Source: Streptomyces sp. JJ38 (GTDB lineage Bacteria; Actinomycetota; Actinomycetes; Streptomycetales; Streptomycetaceae). From it: a DNA stretch of 64,000 nucleotides. Position numbers and translations under genes: made by a program. Position 1 is the first letter of the stretch, and each line of letters opens with the position of its first letter. Below, one piece after another: positions 55,625 through 63,004 of this stretch. The notes under the pieces are model-generated. The model was not told where the DNA came from, searched no databases, and saw only the letters and a list, made by a program, of their open reading frames with translations. The DNA is taken from positions 1 to 64,000 of the forward strand of contig NZ_JABLSI010000018.1 of assembly GCF_019303475.1 (NCBI RefSeq), read 5' to 3'.

Positions 55625-55739
55625 TACGTGCGGCTGCGCCGCGCCGACCTCGACGACCGCTTCCCGGACCTGCTCCCGGCCGTCCTCGCCGCCGCCGGCG
55701 CCGACGACGTCGGCTCCGAGGTCACCGCGGCGCCCTGAG
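55625..55739 (+). pseudogene. Right copy of the 115-bp repeat: duplicated arsR 3' end
   Basis: It reads YVRLRRADLDDRFPDLLPAV and on to GSEVTAAP-stop in the arsR frame, with one changed residue (Ala to Ser). There is no start codon or promoter, so it is a non-coding fragment. It lies next to doxX, 3.6 kb from the intact arsR. Confidence 0.9.
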
Positions 55740-55750
55740 TCCCTCCCACG

Positions 55751-56170
55751 TCAGTCGATGGTGAAGAGCGGGCCGGTGAGTGTCAGGCCCAGCTCGTCGC
55801 CGGTGTAGGCGAAGAACGCGAGCAGCATCAGCGAGGCTCCGGCCAGGGCTGTGTCCTTGAGGAAGTGGAGCATCTCGCCCTGCCGTGCCTGGGCGTCCTC
55901 CTCCTTCCAGAACGCGTGCATCAGCAGCGCGGTGGGGACGAGGAAGGCGGCGAGAAGCAGGGCGCCCAGGTCGGCCCAGACGCCGAGCAGCACGCTCAGC
56001 CCGCCGGCGAGGAGCAGCAGGCCGCTGCCGATGGTGGCCGGGGTGGCGGCCGGGATGCCCCGGGAGGCCGCGTAACCGGCCATGGCCTTCGTCTGCGTGA
56101 GGTGGTTGAAGGCAGAGGCGAGGAACAGCGTCGTGAAGAGGATGCGTCCGATGAGCACCAGGACGTCCAT
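55751..56170 (-). CDS. DoxX family membrane protein
   Basis: A 139-aa protein with four predicted helices: VLVLIGRILFTTLFLASAFNHL, PATIGSGLLLLAGGLSVLLGV, ADLGALLLAAFLVPTALLMHAFW, and DTALAGASLMLLAFFAYTGDELGLTL. The E-E-D and F-L-K-D motif between helices is typical of DoxX. The family is linked to thiosulfate:quinone oxidoreductase and to redox stress, which fits the sulfur cluster before it, but no catalytic role is established. It would have been the direct neighbour of arsR before the insertion. Confidence 0.88.
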   Translation of the reverse strand: MDVLVLIGRILFTTLFLASAFNHLTQTKAMAGYAASRGIPAATPATIGSGLLLLAGGLSVLLGVWADLGALLLAAFLVPTALLMHAFWKEEDAQARQGEMLHFLKDTALAGASLMLLAFFAYTGDELGLTLTGPLFTID

Positions 56171-56620
56171 GACGGCCTCCAGGTGTGGACTTCCACTGGG
56201 TGAGAGCTCGTCTCTGCGCAGTTTATCCTGATATGCGCGAGAGGTCTCTTCCGCAGTGCTGCGCCCGCCGCCCGCCGCCCGCCGCCCGCCGCCCGTCGCG
56301 GCGCAGGCCGTGACCGTCGCCACGCCGAGGCGCGCCACGTTCCGGCGGGGCTGCCGCATCACCCGGGTGTCTGCACCACGCGGAGGAGGCGGAGGGATAC
56401 GGGTGCACAGCGTGGGAACGGCACGCGCGGACCGTTCACGGCGGCGGGAGGCGACGGAACGCTTCTCGGCGCCGGAGGACGTGCGGGCGGAGCTGGTCGG
56501 TCTCGACGGCGGCCCGAGGCCCGTGTTCCGCGGCCCGGGCCGGGTGCTCGCCACGGTGACGTTCGACGTCGACGCGGAGGACCGATGTCGGGACGCGGTG
56601 AGCCGGGTTCACCCTTTCGG
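56171..56620. other. Intergenic region with 7-bp tandem repeats
   Basis: About 450 bases. Near 56264-56298 the unit GCCGCCC is repeated about five times. An open frame on the plus strand (VRAELVGLDGGPRPVFRG...) crosses the region but has no start signal or family match, so I do not call it. Confidence 0.45.
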
Positions 56621-56653
56621 GTGGGCCGGGCCGTGTGCGGCGGCCCGGCCCAC
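56621..56653 (-). terminator. Terminator of the seven-repeat protein gene
   Basis: A perfect 13-bp stem GTGGGCCGGGCCG / CGGCCCGGCCCAC with a seven-base loop, just after the gene on the minus strand. Confidence 0.85.
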
Positions 56654-56659
56654 GGGCCC

Positions 56660-57541
56660 TCAGGAGAGGGAGAGCTCGGTGACGTCGGTGGCCTCCAGGA
56701 CCCAGTTCGCGCTGAGGCCGCCCTCCTTGACGTGGGCCTCGCCGTTGCCCTTGAGGACGCCGATGCGGTCGCCGGAGAGGGCGAGCTGGATGATGTCGGT
56801 GGCCTCCTTGACCCAGTTCGCGCTGAGGCCGCCCTCCTTGACGTAGGCGACGCCGTCGTCCTTCAGGACGCCGATCCGGTTCTTGGACAGTTCGAGCTGG
56901 ATGACGTCGGTGGCCTCCTTGACCCACGTCGCGCTGAGGCCGCCCTCCTTGACGTGGGCCACGCCCCGGCCGTCGAGGACGCCGATCCGCTTGCCCGCGA
57001 GGTCGATGTCGGTGACGTCGCGGGCCTCCAGGACCCAGTTCGCGCTGAGGTGACCCTCCTTGACGTAGGCGTCGCCGTTGCCCTTGACGATGCCGATGCG
57101 GTCACCGGAGAGCTCCAGCTCCTTGACCTTCGTGGACTCCTTGACCCACGTCGCGCTGAGGCCGCCCTCCTTGACGTAGGCGTCGCCGTTGGCCTTGACG
57201 ATGCCGATGCGGTCACCGGAGAGGGCGAGCTGCTTGACGTCGGTGGCCTCCTTGACCCAGTTCGCGCTGAGGCCGCCTTCCTTGACGTAGGCGTCGCCGT
57301 CGACCTGGAGGATGCCGATCCGGTCGCCGGCCAGCACGATCTGCTTGACGCCGAGGGCCTCCTTGACCCACGACGCGCTGAGGCCGCCCTCCTTGACGAA
57401 GGCGGTGCCGTCGGCCCGCAGCGTGCCGATGCGGTCGCCGCCGTCCCCCGACACCGTCGCGCTGGCGGTCGTGGCGGTGCCGACGCCCACCAGGCTCGCG
57501 GCGGCCAGCAGGGCGATGGCGGACGGGATCTTGCTGTGCAT
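56660..57541 (-). CDS. Secreted protein of seven 37-residue repeats (beta-propeller-like)
   Basis: A 293-aa secreted protein. Signal peptide (residues 1-28, HSKIPSAIALLAAASLVGVG then a cut after ASA). From residue 36 to the end it is seven copies of a 37-residue unit of the form DRIGxLxxxGxAYVKEGGLS followed by AxWVKEATDVxQLxLSG. Each unit would be one small blade of a propeller or a tandem-repeat lectin; seven copies would close a propeller. Repeats are alike at DNA level (period 111 bases). No catalytic domain. Carbohydrate or cell-wall binding is a guess. Closed by a 13-bp terminator. Confidence 0.85.
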   Translation of the reverse strand: MHSKIPSAIALLAAASLVGVGTATTASATVSGDGGDRIGTLRADGTAFVKEGGLSASWVKEALGVKQIVLAGDRIGILQVDGDAYVKEGGLSANWVKEATDVKQLALSGDRIGIVKANGDAYVKEGGLSATWVKESTKVKELELSGDRIGIVKGNGDAYVKEGHLSANWVLEARDVTDIDLAGKRIGVLDGRGVAHVKEGGLSATWVKEATDVIQLELSKNRIGVLKDDGVAYVKEGGLSANWVKEATDIIQLALSGDRIGVLKGNGEAHVKEGGLSANWVLEATDVTELSLS

Positions 57542-57772
57542 TCGATGCTCCGTTCTCGTTGTTCGGGCATATGCCTGAGGGTGATTCCGATCGGAGCCAA
57601 CGCCGCCTCGCCGACGGTGGTCACGCAGTGTCACCCGGATGCCCGACGCGGAGTACCGGAGTGGCGGCGTCGCCCCTCCCGGCGCCTCTCCGACGGCGGG
57701 GGGCTGGTGTCCGCTCGGGCGTACGTGCGAACATCCCGCGATGTGGACACCAAGCGGGCCGGGCGCGGCCGA

Positions 57773-58507
57773 ATGACGATCCAGCGGCTGGGCGTGCTGC
57801 TCGCCGCCGGAGCACTGCTGGCGGCCGGGTGCAGCAGCGAGGACGGCGGGAAGCCGAAGGCCGAGGGCGGCGGCTCGTCGCAGGACGGCGGCTCCGCCGC
57901 GGGCGGCGACGGGGCAGACGCTGACGGCGGCGACGGCGGCGACGGCTCCGAGGGCGGTGGCGAGGGCGCCGACGGCGGCACGGGCGACCAGGGCGACGGC
58001 GGCGGGAGCGACGGCGGCGGGAGCGGCGGCGACGGGGGCAAGGACGGCGACAGCGAGCCCGGTACCCCGGACGGCGCCCCGACGGACCCCGACTGCCCGG
58101 AGCCCGGAGTGCGCGTCATGCCCGGGCCCGTGGACGGCGACGACGGGCTGCGCCTGGTGCGGCTGATGATGATCAATTGCGGGGCCGAGGACTTCCCGGT
58201 GAGCGGCTACCCGGACGTCCGGGTCCTCGGCGAGGGCGGTGAGGAGCTGGACGTCGAGCTGCACCAGGGCGTCTCCGCCGTCTACGACGTGCGCGGCCAC
58301 ACGGGCAAGCCGCAGCGGTTCACGCTGGGGCCCGGGCAGACGGTGGAGTCCGTCGCCGTGTGGCGTCCCGTCGGCGGCTCCGGCGGCCGGGGGCTGAAGG
58401 TGGCGCCGTCCGAGGGTGACCCGTGGCAGAAGCTCAGCCCCGGTGGCATGGAGTTCGGCGGGGTGGACGAACTCGCCGTCAGTCCGTGGAAGACGCTCGG
58501 TTCGTAG
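57773..58507 (+). CDS. DUF4232 lipoprotein with Gly/Asp-rich linker
   Basis: A 244-aa lipoprotein: MTIQRLGVLLAAGALLAAGC with lipobox Cys20, then about 80 residues of Gly, Asp, Ser and Glu repeats (a flexible spacer), then a DUF4232 domain (PDCPEPGVRVMPGPVDGDDGLRLVRLMMINCGAEDFPVSGYPDVRVLG). Two Cys in the domain (DCP, INCG) can form the family's disulfide. Function unknown; common on the Streptomyces surface. Start chosen at ATG 57773. Confidence 0.85.
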   Translation: MTIQRLGVLLAAGALLAAGCSSEDGGKPKAEGGGSSQDGGSAAGGDGADADGGDGGDGSEGGGEGADGGTGDQGDGGGSDGGGSGGDGGKDGDSEPGTPDGAPTDPDCPEPGVRVMPGPVDGDDGLRLVRLMMINCGAEDFPVSGYPDVRVLGEGGEELDVELHQGVSAVYDVRGHTGKPQRFTLGPGQTVESVAVWRPVGGSGGRGLKVAPSEGDPWQKLSPGGMEFGGVDELAVSPWKTLGS

Positions 58508-58528
58508 TCGGTCACGTACCGTGCGCAC

Positions 58529-58927
58529 ATGAGTGAGCGAAGTGCGATCCTCAGCGGTTCGACGTTCGAGGAGCGGATCGGGTACGCGCGGGCCGTCGTC
58601 GAGGGGGACCGGGTGCACGTCTCCGGCACCACGGGCTTCGACTACGCGACGATGACGATCTCCGACGACGTCGTCGAGCAGGCCGAGCAGTGCCTGCGCA
58701 ACGTCGAGGACGCGCTGAAGCAGGCGGGGTGCACGTTCGACGACGTCGTGCGCGTCCGGTACCTCCTGCCCCGGCGGGAGGACTTCGAGCCCTGCTGGCC
58801 GGTGCTGCGGCGGTGCTTCGGCGAGGTGCGCCCGGCGGCGACGATGATGGTGTGCGGGCTGGCCGACCCCCGGATGAGGTTCGAGATCGAGGTCGACGCC
58901 CGCCGTCCGTCGTTCGTCGGCGACTGA
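58529..58927 (+). CDS. RidA/YjgF family protein
   Basis: A 132-aa trimeric-fold protein related to RidA, which hydrolyses enamine/imine intermediates of PLP enzymes. Visible: YARAVVEGDRVHVSGTTGFDY, AEQCLRNVEDALKQAGCTFDDVVRVRYLL and AATMMVCGLADPRMRFEIEVDA. The catalytic Arg of canonical RidA (R105, in the stretch RxAxxV) is not in its usual place: the site reads VRPAATMMV with the Arg one strand earlier, so function may be specialised. Single gene, 21 bases after the lipoprotein. Confidence 0.85.
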   Translation: MSERSAILSGSTFEERIGYARAVVEGDRVHVSGTTGFDYATMTISDDVVEQAEQCLRNVEDALKQAGCTFDDVVRVRYLLPRREDFEPCWPVLRRCFGEVRPAATMMVCGLADPRMRFEIEVDARRPSFVGD

Positions 58928-58980
58928 TCCTCGATCGTCCGGTTCGTGACCGCGGTGCCGGTGGTGCGGCGCCGCGTCGA

Positions 58981-58992
58981 TAGGCTGCCGTC
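58981..58992 (+). promoter_or_regulatory. -10 element of a probable leaderless tetR transcript
   Basis: TAGGCT (58981-58986) lies six bases from the ATG and no RBS is visible, a layout like that of murB. Confidence 0.55.
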
Positions 58993-59565
58993 ATGTCGTC
59001 CCGTCGCCTCACCGCACGCCAGACCGACCTGCTGGAACGGCTGGTGGCGCTGCTGCTGGCGGAGGGTTTCTCCGCCTTCACCCTCGACGGCCTGGCCGAG
59101 CGCCTGCGCTGTTCCAAGACGACGCTTTACCAGCTCGCGGGCAGTAAGCAGGATCTGGTCGTCGAGGCTGTCAAGCACTACTTCCGCGGGGCGACCGAGG
59201 CCGTCGAGAAGCGGGTGGCGGAGACGGTCACGCCCAGCGACCGGGTGCACGCCTACCTGAACGCCGTGGCCGAGCAGCTTCGGCCGCTGTCCCGGCGGTT
59301 CCTGGACGACATGGCCGCGTTCCCGCCCGCGCGGCAGGTGTACGAGGCCAACACCCAGCGGGCCGCCGAGCGGGTGCGGCAGCTGATCGCCGAGGGCGTG
59401 ACGGCCGGGGTCTTCCGTCCGGTGGACGCCGCCTTCGTCGGTGAGGTGGCCGCGGCGACGATGCGCCAGATCCAGCAGGGCGAGCTCGCCGCCCGTACGG
59501 GGCTGAGCGATTCCGAGGCGTACGCCCAGCTGGCGTCGCTGATCGTGCACGCCGTCTCGCCCTGA
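58993..59565 (+). CDS. TetR family regulator
   Basis: A 190-aa repressor. Helix-turn-helix at about residues 25-50: LLAEGFSAFTLDGLAERLRCSKTTLYQLAGSKQDLV. The C-terminal ligand and dimer domain is helical. It is 117 bases before an acyl-CoA dehydrogenase gene and the intergenic region carries dyads, so it probably controls that gene in response to an acyl-CoA. A 13-bp terminator follows. Confidence 0.92.
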   Translation: MSSRRLTARQTDLLERLVALLLAEGFSAFTLDGLAERLRCSKTTLYQLAGSKQDLVVEAVKHYFRGATEAVEKRVAETVTPSDRVHAYLNAVAEQLRPLSRRFLDDMAAFPPARQVYEANTQRAAERVRQLIAEGVTAGVFRPVDAAFVGEVAAATMRQIQQGELAARTGLSDSEAYAQLASLIVHAVSP

Positions 59566-59577
59566 GTCGATCTCCGC

Positions 59578-59610
59578 AGGTCCGGCGTCCTGTATGCGGA
59601 CGCCGGACCT
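59578..59610 (+). terminator. Intrinsic terminator after tetR
   Basis: A perfect 13-bp stem AGGTCCGGCGTCC / GGACGCCGGACCT with a seven-base loop, 12 bases after the stop. Confidence 0.88.
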
Positions 59611-59638
59611 CGTCTTGCGCTCCATGGGTACTATGACT

Positions 59639-59664
59639 GATACTCTCGTACTGTTACCAGTATC
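59639..59664. promoter_or_regulatory. TetR operator and promoter of the acyl-CoA dehydrogenase gene
   Basis: Two overlapping dyads: GATACT (59639-59644) with AGTATC (59659-59664), and TACTG-ttac-CAGTA (59649-59662). AT-rich, just before RBS GGAGGTG. Confidence 0.65.
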
Positions 59665-59682
59665 GTTCCGGGAGGTGCTCCG

Positions 59683-60858
59683 ATGCCCGCAACCCGCACT
59701 GTGCCCACGCAGGAAGCGGCCGACCTCATCGACCTCACGCGCACCTTCGCGGTGAAGGAACTCGCGCCCCGGGTCACGGAGGCGGAGACGAACGAGGAGT
59801 TCCCCCGCGACGTCTTCGCCCTGCTCGGCCGCAGCGGGCTCCTTGGCCTGCCCTACGACGAGGAGTACGGCGGCGGCGGTCAGCCCTACGAGGTCTACCT
59901 CCAGGTGCTGGAGGAGATCGCCTCCGTGTGGTCCAGCGTCGCCGTGGGCGTCTCCGTCCACGCCCTGTCCTGCTTCGCGCTCGCCGCCTACGGCACCGAG
60001 GAGCAGAAGCGCGAGTGGCTCCCGGACCTGCTGGGCGGCGAACTGCTCGGCGCCTACTGCCTCTCCGAGCCGCACGCCGGCTCCGACCCGGCGGCCATGC
60101 GCACCCGCGCCGTCCGGGACGGCGACGACTACGTCATCGACGGCGCCAAGGCGTGGACGACGCACGGCGGCCACGCCGACTTCTACACCGTCATGGCCCG
60201 CACCTCCGAGGACCGCGCGCACGGCGTCTCCTGCTTCCTCGTCCCCGCCGACACCCCCGGCCTCAGTGCCGACCCGCCCGAGCGCAAGATGGGCCTCACC
60301 GGCTCCGCGACGGCCACCATGCGGTTCGACGGCGTCCGCGTCCCGGCCCACCGCCGCATCGGGGCCGAGGGCGAGGGCCTGCGCATCGCCCTGGCCTCCC
60401 TGGACTGCGGCCGGCTCGGCATCGCCGCCGTCGCCACCGGCCTCGCCCAGGGCTCCTTCGACCACGCCCTGCGCTACGCCCAGGAGCGCGAGACCTTCGG
60501 CAAGCCGATCATCGAGCACCAGGGCCTGGCCTTCGTCCTCGCCGACATGGACGCCGCCATCGCCTCCGCCCGCGCCGCCACCCAGTCCGCGGCCCGGCTC
60601 AAGGACCTGGGCCTGCCCTTCACCCACGAGGCGTCCGTCGCCAAGCTCGTCGCCACGGACAACGCGATGAAGGTGACCACCGACGCCGTCCAGGTCCTCG
60701 GCGGCTACGGCTACACCCGGGACTTCCCCGTCGAGCGGCACATGCGCGAGGCCAAGGTCATGCAGATCTTCGAGGGCACCAACCAGATCCAGCGCCTGGT
60801 CATCAGCCGCGCGCTGACCCGCGAGGCCGCCGGCGCCGTCACCGTCGCCGCCCGCTAG
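59683..60858 (+). CDS. Acyl-CoA dehydrogenase
   Basis: A 391-aa FAD enzyme for the first step of acyl-CoA beta-oxidation. Signatures: CLSEPHAGSDPAAMRTRA (about residues 126-143), KAWTTHGGHADFYTVMA, GLAQGSFDHALRYAQERETFGKPIIEHQGL, VLGGYGYTRDFPVERHMREAK and the catalytic Glu region IFEGTNQIQRLVISR. All parts of the family are present. Under likely TetR control. Chain-length preference cannot be told. Confidence 0.94.
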   Translation: MPATRTVPTQEAADLIDLTRTFAVKELAPRVTEAETNEEFPRDVFALLGRSGLLGLPYDEEYGGGGQPYEVYLQVLEEIASVWSSVAVGVSVHALSCFALAAYGTEEQKREWLPDLLGGELLGAYCLSEPHAGSDPAAMRTRAVRDGDDYVIDGAKAWTTHGGHADFYTVMARTSEDRAHGVSCFLVPADTPGLSADPPERKMGLTGSATATMRFDGVRVPAHRRIGAEGEGLRIALASLDCGRLGIAAVATGLAQGSFDHALRYAQERETFGKPIIEHQGLAFVLADMDAAIASARAATQSAARLKDLGLPFTHEASVAKLVATDNAMKVTTDAVQVLGGYGYTRDFPVERHMREAKVMQIFEGTNQIQRLVISRALTREAAGAVTVAAR

Positions 60859-61070
60859 CCCCGCCCCGGGTCGCTCTCCGCGGGTGCCCGCCAGCCCGAC
60901 GGCGGGCGCTCTCCGCGGGTGCCCGCGCGCCCACCTGGCCGAACGTCGGGCGCCCGTTAGCGGGCGTTCGCGTCTCCGGCCGCCCGGCGCACGGCCCCGG
61001 ACGCCGCCCCGTGCCGATACTCGGACCCGCACCCACCCCCACCGGCACCGGGCGGAAGGAACAGCTGGTC

Positions 61071-61457
61071 ATGTTCGGGAACTCGAAGGCGTTCAGCAGC
61101 TTCGCCGTCAGAGACATCCAGCAGGCCGAGGACTTCTACGCGAACACCCTCGGCCTGCGCGTCACCTGGGACATGGAGGCCCCCGGCGGCGGCCTGCTGA
61201 CCCTGCACATCAAGGGCGGCACGCAGGTCCTCGTCTACGGCAAGCCGGACCACGTCCCGGCGGTCTTCACCGTCCTCAACTTCCTCGTGGACGACATCGA
61301 CCAGGCCGTGGACGGGCTGACCCAAAGCGGCGTCACCTTCGAGCGGTACCCCGGCTTCGACCAGGACGAGAAGGGCATCGACCGCGGCGAGGGCCCGAAC
61401 ATCGCCTGGTTCACCGACCCCTCGGGCAACATCCTCAGCGTCCTGCAGCCCGACTGA
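61071..61457 (+). CDS. VOC family protein
   Basis: A 128-aa glyoxalase-fold protein: AVRDIQQAEDFYANTLGLRV, then VLNFLVDDIDQAVDGLTQSGVTFERYPGF and IAWFTDPSGNILSVLQ with the second-half Glu replaced by Ser/Val. Two beta-alpha-beta-beta-beta modules are recognisable. Substrate unknown. RBS GGAAGGA ten bases from the ATG. Convergent with the PucR-type gene. Confidence 0.85.
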   Translation: MFGNSKAFSSFAVRDIQQAEDFYANTLGLRVTWDMEAPGGGLLTLHIKGGTQVLVYGKPDHVPAVFTVLNFLVDDIDQAVDGLTQSGVTFERYPGFDQDEKGIDRGEGPNIAWFTDPSGNILSVLQPD

Positions 61458-61488
61458 CGCTCCCGCCGCCCGCCCCGCCCGGAGCACG

Positions 61489-62733
61489 TCATCCCGCGGC
61501 GGGCCCCGCCCCACCCGCGCCCTCGGCGGGCGGCGGCAGCGCGGCGCGGGTACGCAGCGCCAACAGCGCCTCGAAGCGGAACCGCGGGTCGGCCAGCCGC
61601 TCGCCGAAGAGCGCGTCGAGCTGCCGCAGCCGCTGCCGTGCCGTCTGCGGATGGATGCCCAGAGCCCGCGCCACCTCGGGCGCCGTCCGCCCCCAGGACA
61701 TCAGCAGCGCGTCCAGCGTCTCGGCCAGCCGCGCCGCCTTGCCGCTCGGCAGTCCGGCGAAGGCGTCCAGCACCCGCCGGGCCAGCAACCTCCCGATGGG
61801 CGCGGCCCGCAGCAGGTGCAGCTCGGCCAACTCGTCCTCGGCGTACAGGAACAGCTCGCCGCCGCCCTCCGGCCCGCGGTGGTCGAGCGCGAGCCGGGCG
61901 GACTGCGCGGACAGCCACGCCTCCCGGACGTCGACGGCCGGCCCCACCACGGCGGCCCGCCCCTGGGTGGCCTTCCGAATGCGGGCCAGCAGGTCCCCGG
62001 ACTCCGGCCCGGGGACGATCAGCACCGTGTCGTTGCCCCGCTGCGTGCCGAGCAGCTCGCCGTCCACCTCCGTACCGGAGACGGGGAGCCGGATGCCGGG
62101 CCGGACGAGGACGCAGGCCAGGGTGCGGGGGAGCGGCCAGCGGGCCCGCTCCGCCAACGGCTCCAGCGCCGGGTGCCCCTCCCCGCGCGGCTGTTCCAGG
62201 AGCGCCCCCGTCAGGGCCCGGCGAGCCCGCCTGATCTCACCCTCGGAGCGCATCTGCGCGGCGAGGAACCCGGCCACGCACTCGTTGGCCAGCGTGTTGA
62301 TGTGGATCAGCACCGCCTCGTGCAGCGGCACGACCAGCTCCGGTGGCAGCGACGCCTCCTGCACGATCTCGGCGTACCGCCTGCTGCCGACGCGCGCGCC
62401 CACGCGGAACGCGGCCTGCAGGCCGTCGGTGGTGCGGCCGCCCAGGTACTCGATGCGGCCCAGTTGCCGGAAGTGCTGGATGTGGTGGTCCTGCGGCCCG
62501 TCGGGGTCCTCCACCAGCTCCGCGAACTGCCGCAGGGCCCGCCGGATCGACTCGGTGAGGTCCCGGCCGACGGCGGAGTCCAGCGGGCGCCGGTAGGCGG
62601 GCACCTCGGTGCGGATCGCCTCGATCATGTCCCGGACGATCTCCTCCATCCGGTGCCGGATCAGCGGGGCCAGCGACGGGTGCAGCTCGTGCCAGGGCTG
62701 CCGCGAGAATCGCGCGGCCGGTGACGACGTCAT
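61489..62733 (-). CDS. PucR/CdaR-type helix-turn-helix regulator
   Basis: A 414-aa regulator from ATG 62733, which has GAGGGGG eight bases upstream (an ATG at 62757 is less well placed). The N-terminal 150 residues are a helical sensor domain of RsbT-co-antagonist type (IEAIRTEVPAYRRPLDSAVG), the middle a GGDEF-like CdaR domain, and the C terminus a PucR HTH: LLMSWGRTAPEVARALGIHPQTARQRLRQLDALFG. Ligand unknown. The neighbouring lipase gene is divergent, so it may be a target. Confidence 0.85.
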   Translation of the reverse strand: MTSSPAARFSRQPWHELHPSLAPLIRHRMEEIVRDMIEAIRTEVPAYRRPLDSAVGRDLTESIRRALRQFAELVEDPDGPQDHHIQHFRQLGRIEYLGGRTTDGLQAAFRVGARVGSRRYAEIVQEASLPPELVVPLHEAVLIHINTLANECVAGFLAAQMRSEGEIRRARRALTGALLEQPRGEGHPALEPLAERARWPLPRTLACVLVRPGIRLPVSGTEVDGELLGTQRGNDTVLIVPGPESGDLLARIRKATQGRAAVVGPAVDVREAWLSAQSARLALDHRGPEGGGELFLYAEDELAELHLLRAAPIGRLLARRVLDAFAGLPSGKAARLAETLDALLMSWGRTAPEVARALGIHPQTARQRLRQLDALFGERLADPRFRFEALLALRTRAALPPPAEGAGGAGPAAG

Positions 62734-63004
62734 CCCAGAAGCCCCCTCGTCCGACATCAGGCGCACGGCCCGGCCCCGCCCGCGGGGAAATGGGCTGCAC
62801 CGGGTGAGACCGCGTCCGCAAAAGCTGTCAGGCCCGTGACACTTCTGCCGTCCGGGCGGCCCGCTCCCTGGTTCGTCCCGCGCATACGACGCCAGTGTGA
62901 GTCCGAGGTTACGTGCCGGTAGCTTCCGTGTCTCCGTTCGATGCCCCACATTTCGCGGAGCGCCGCCGGCTTCCTGTCCGAGCACGGCAAAGGAGACAAC
63001 CCCC

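Noticed and set aside
56256-56846. Plus-strand open frame between doxX and the repeat protein
   Set aside because: It enters the repeat gene on the opposite strand, has a 7-bp tandem repeat at its start and no family match.
56660-57541. Evenly spaced repeats that look at first like a CRISPR array
   Set aside because: The period is 111 bases, a multiple of three, with repeats running through without unique spacers and coding for a protein.
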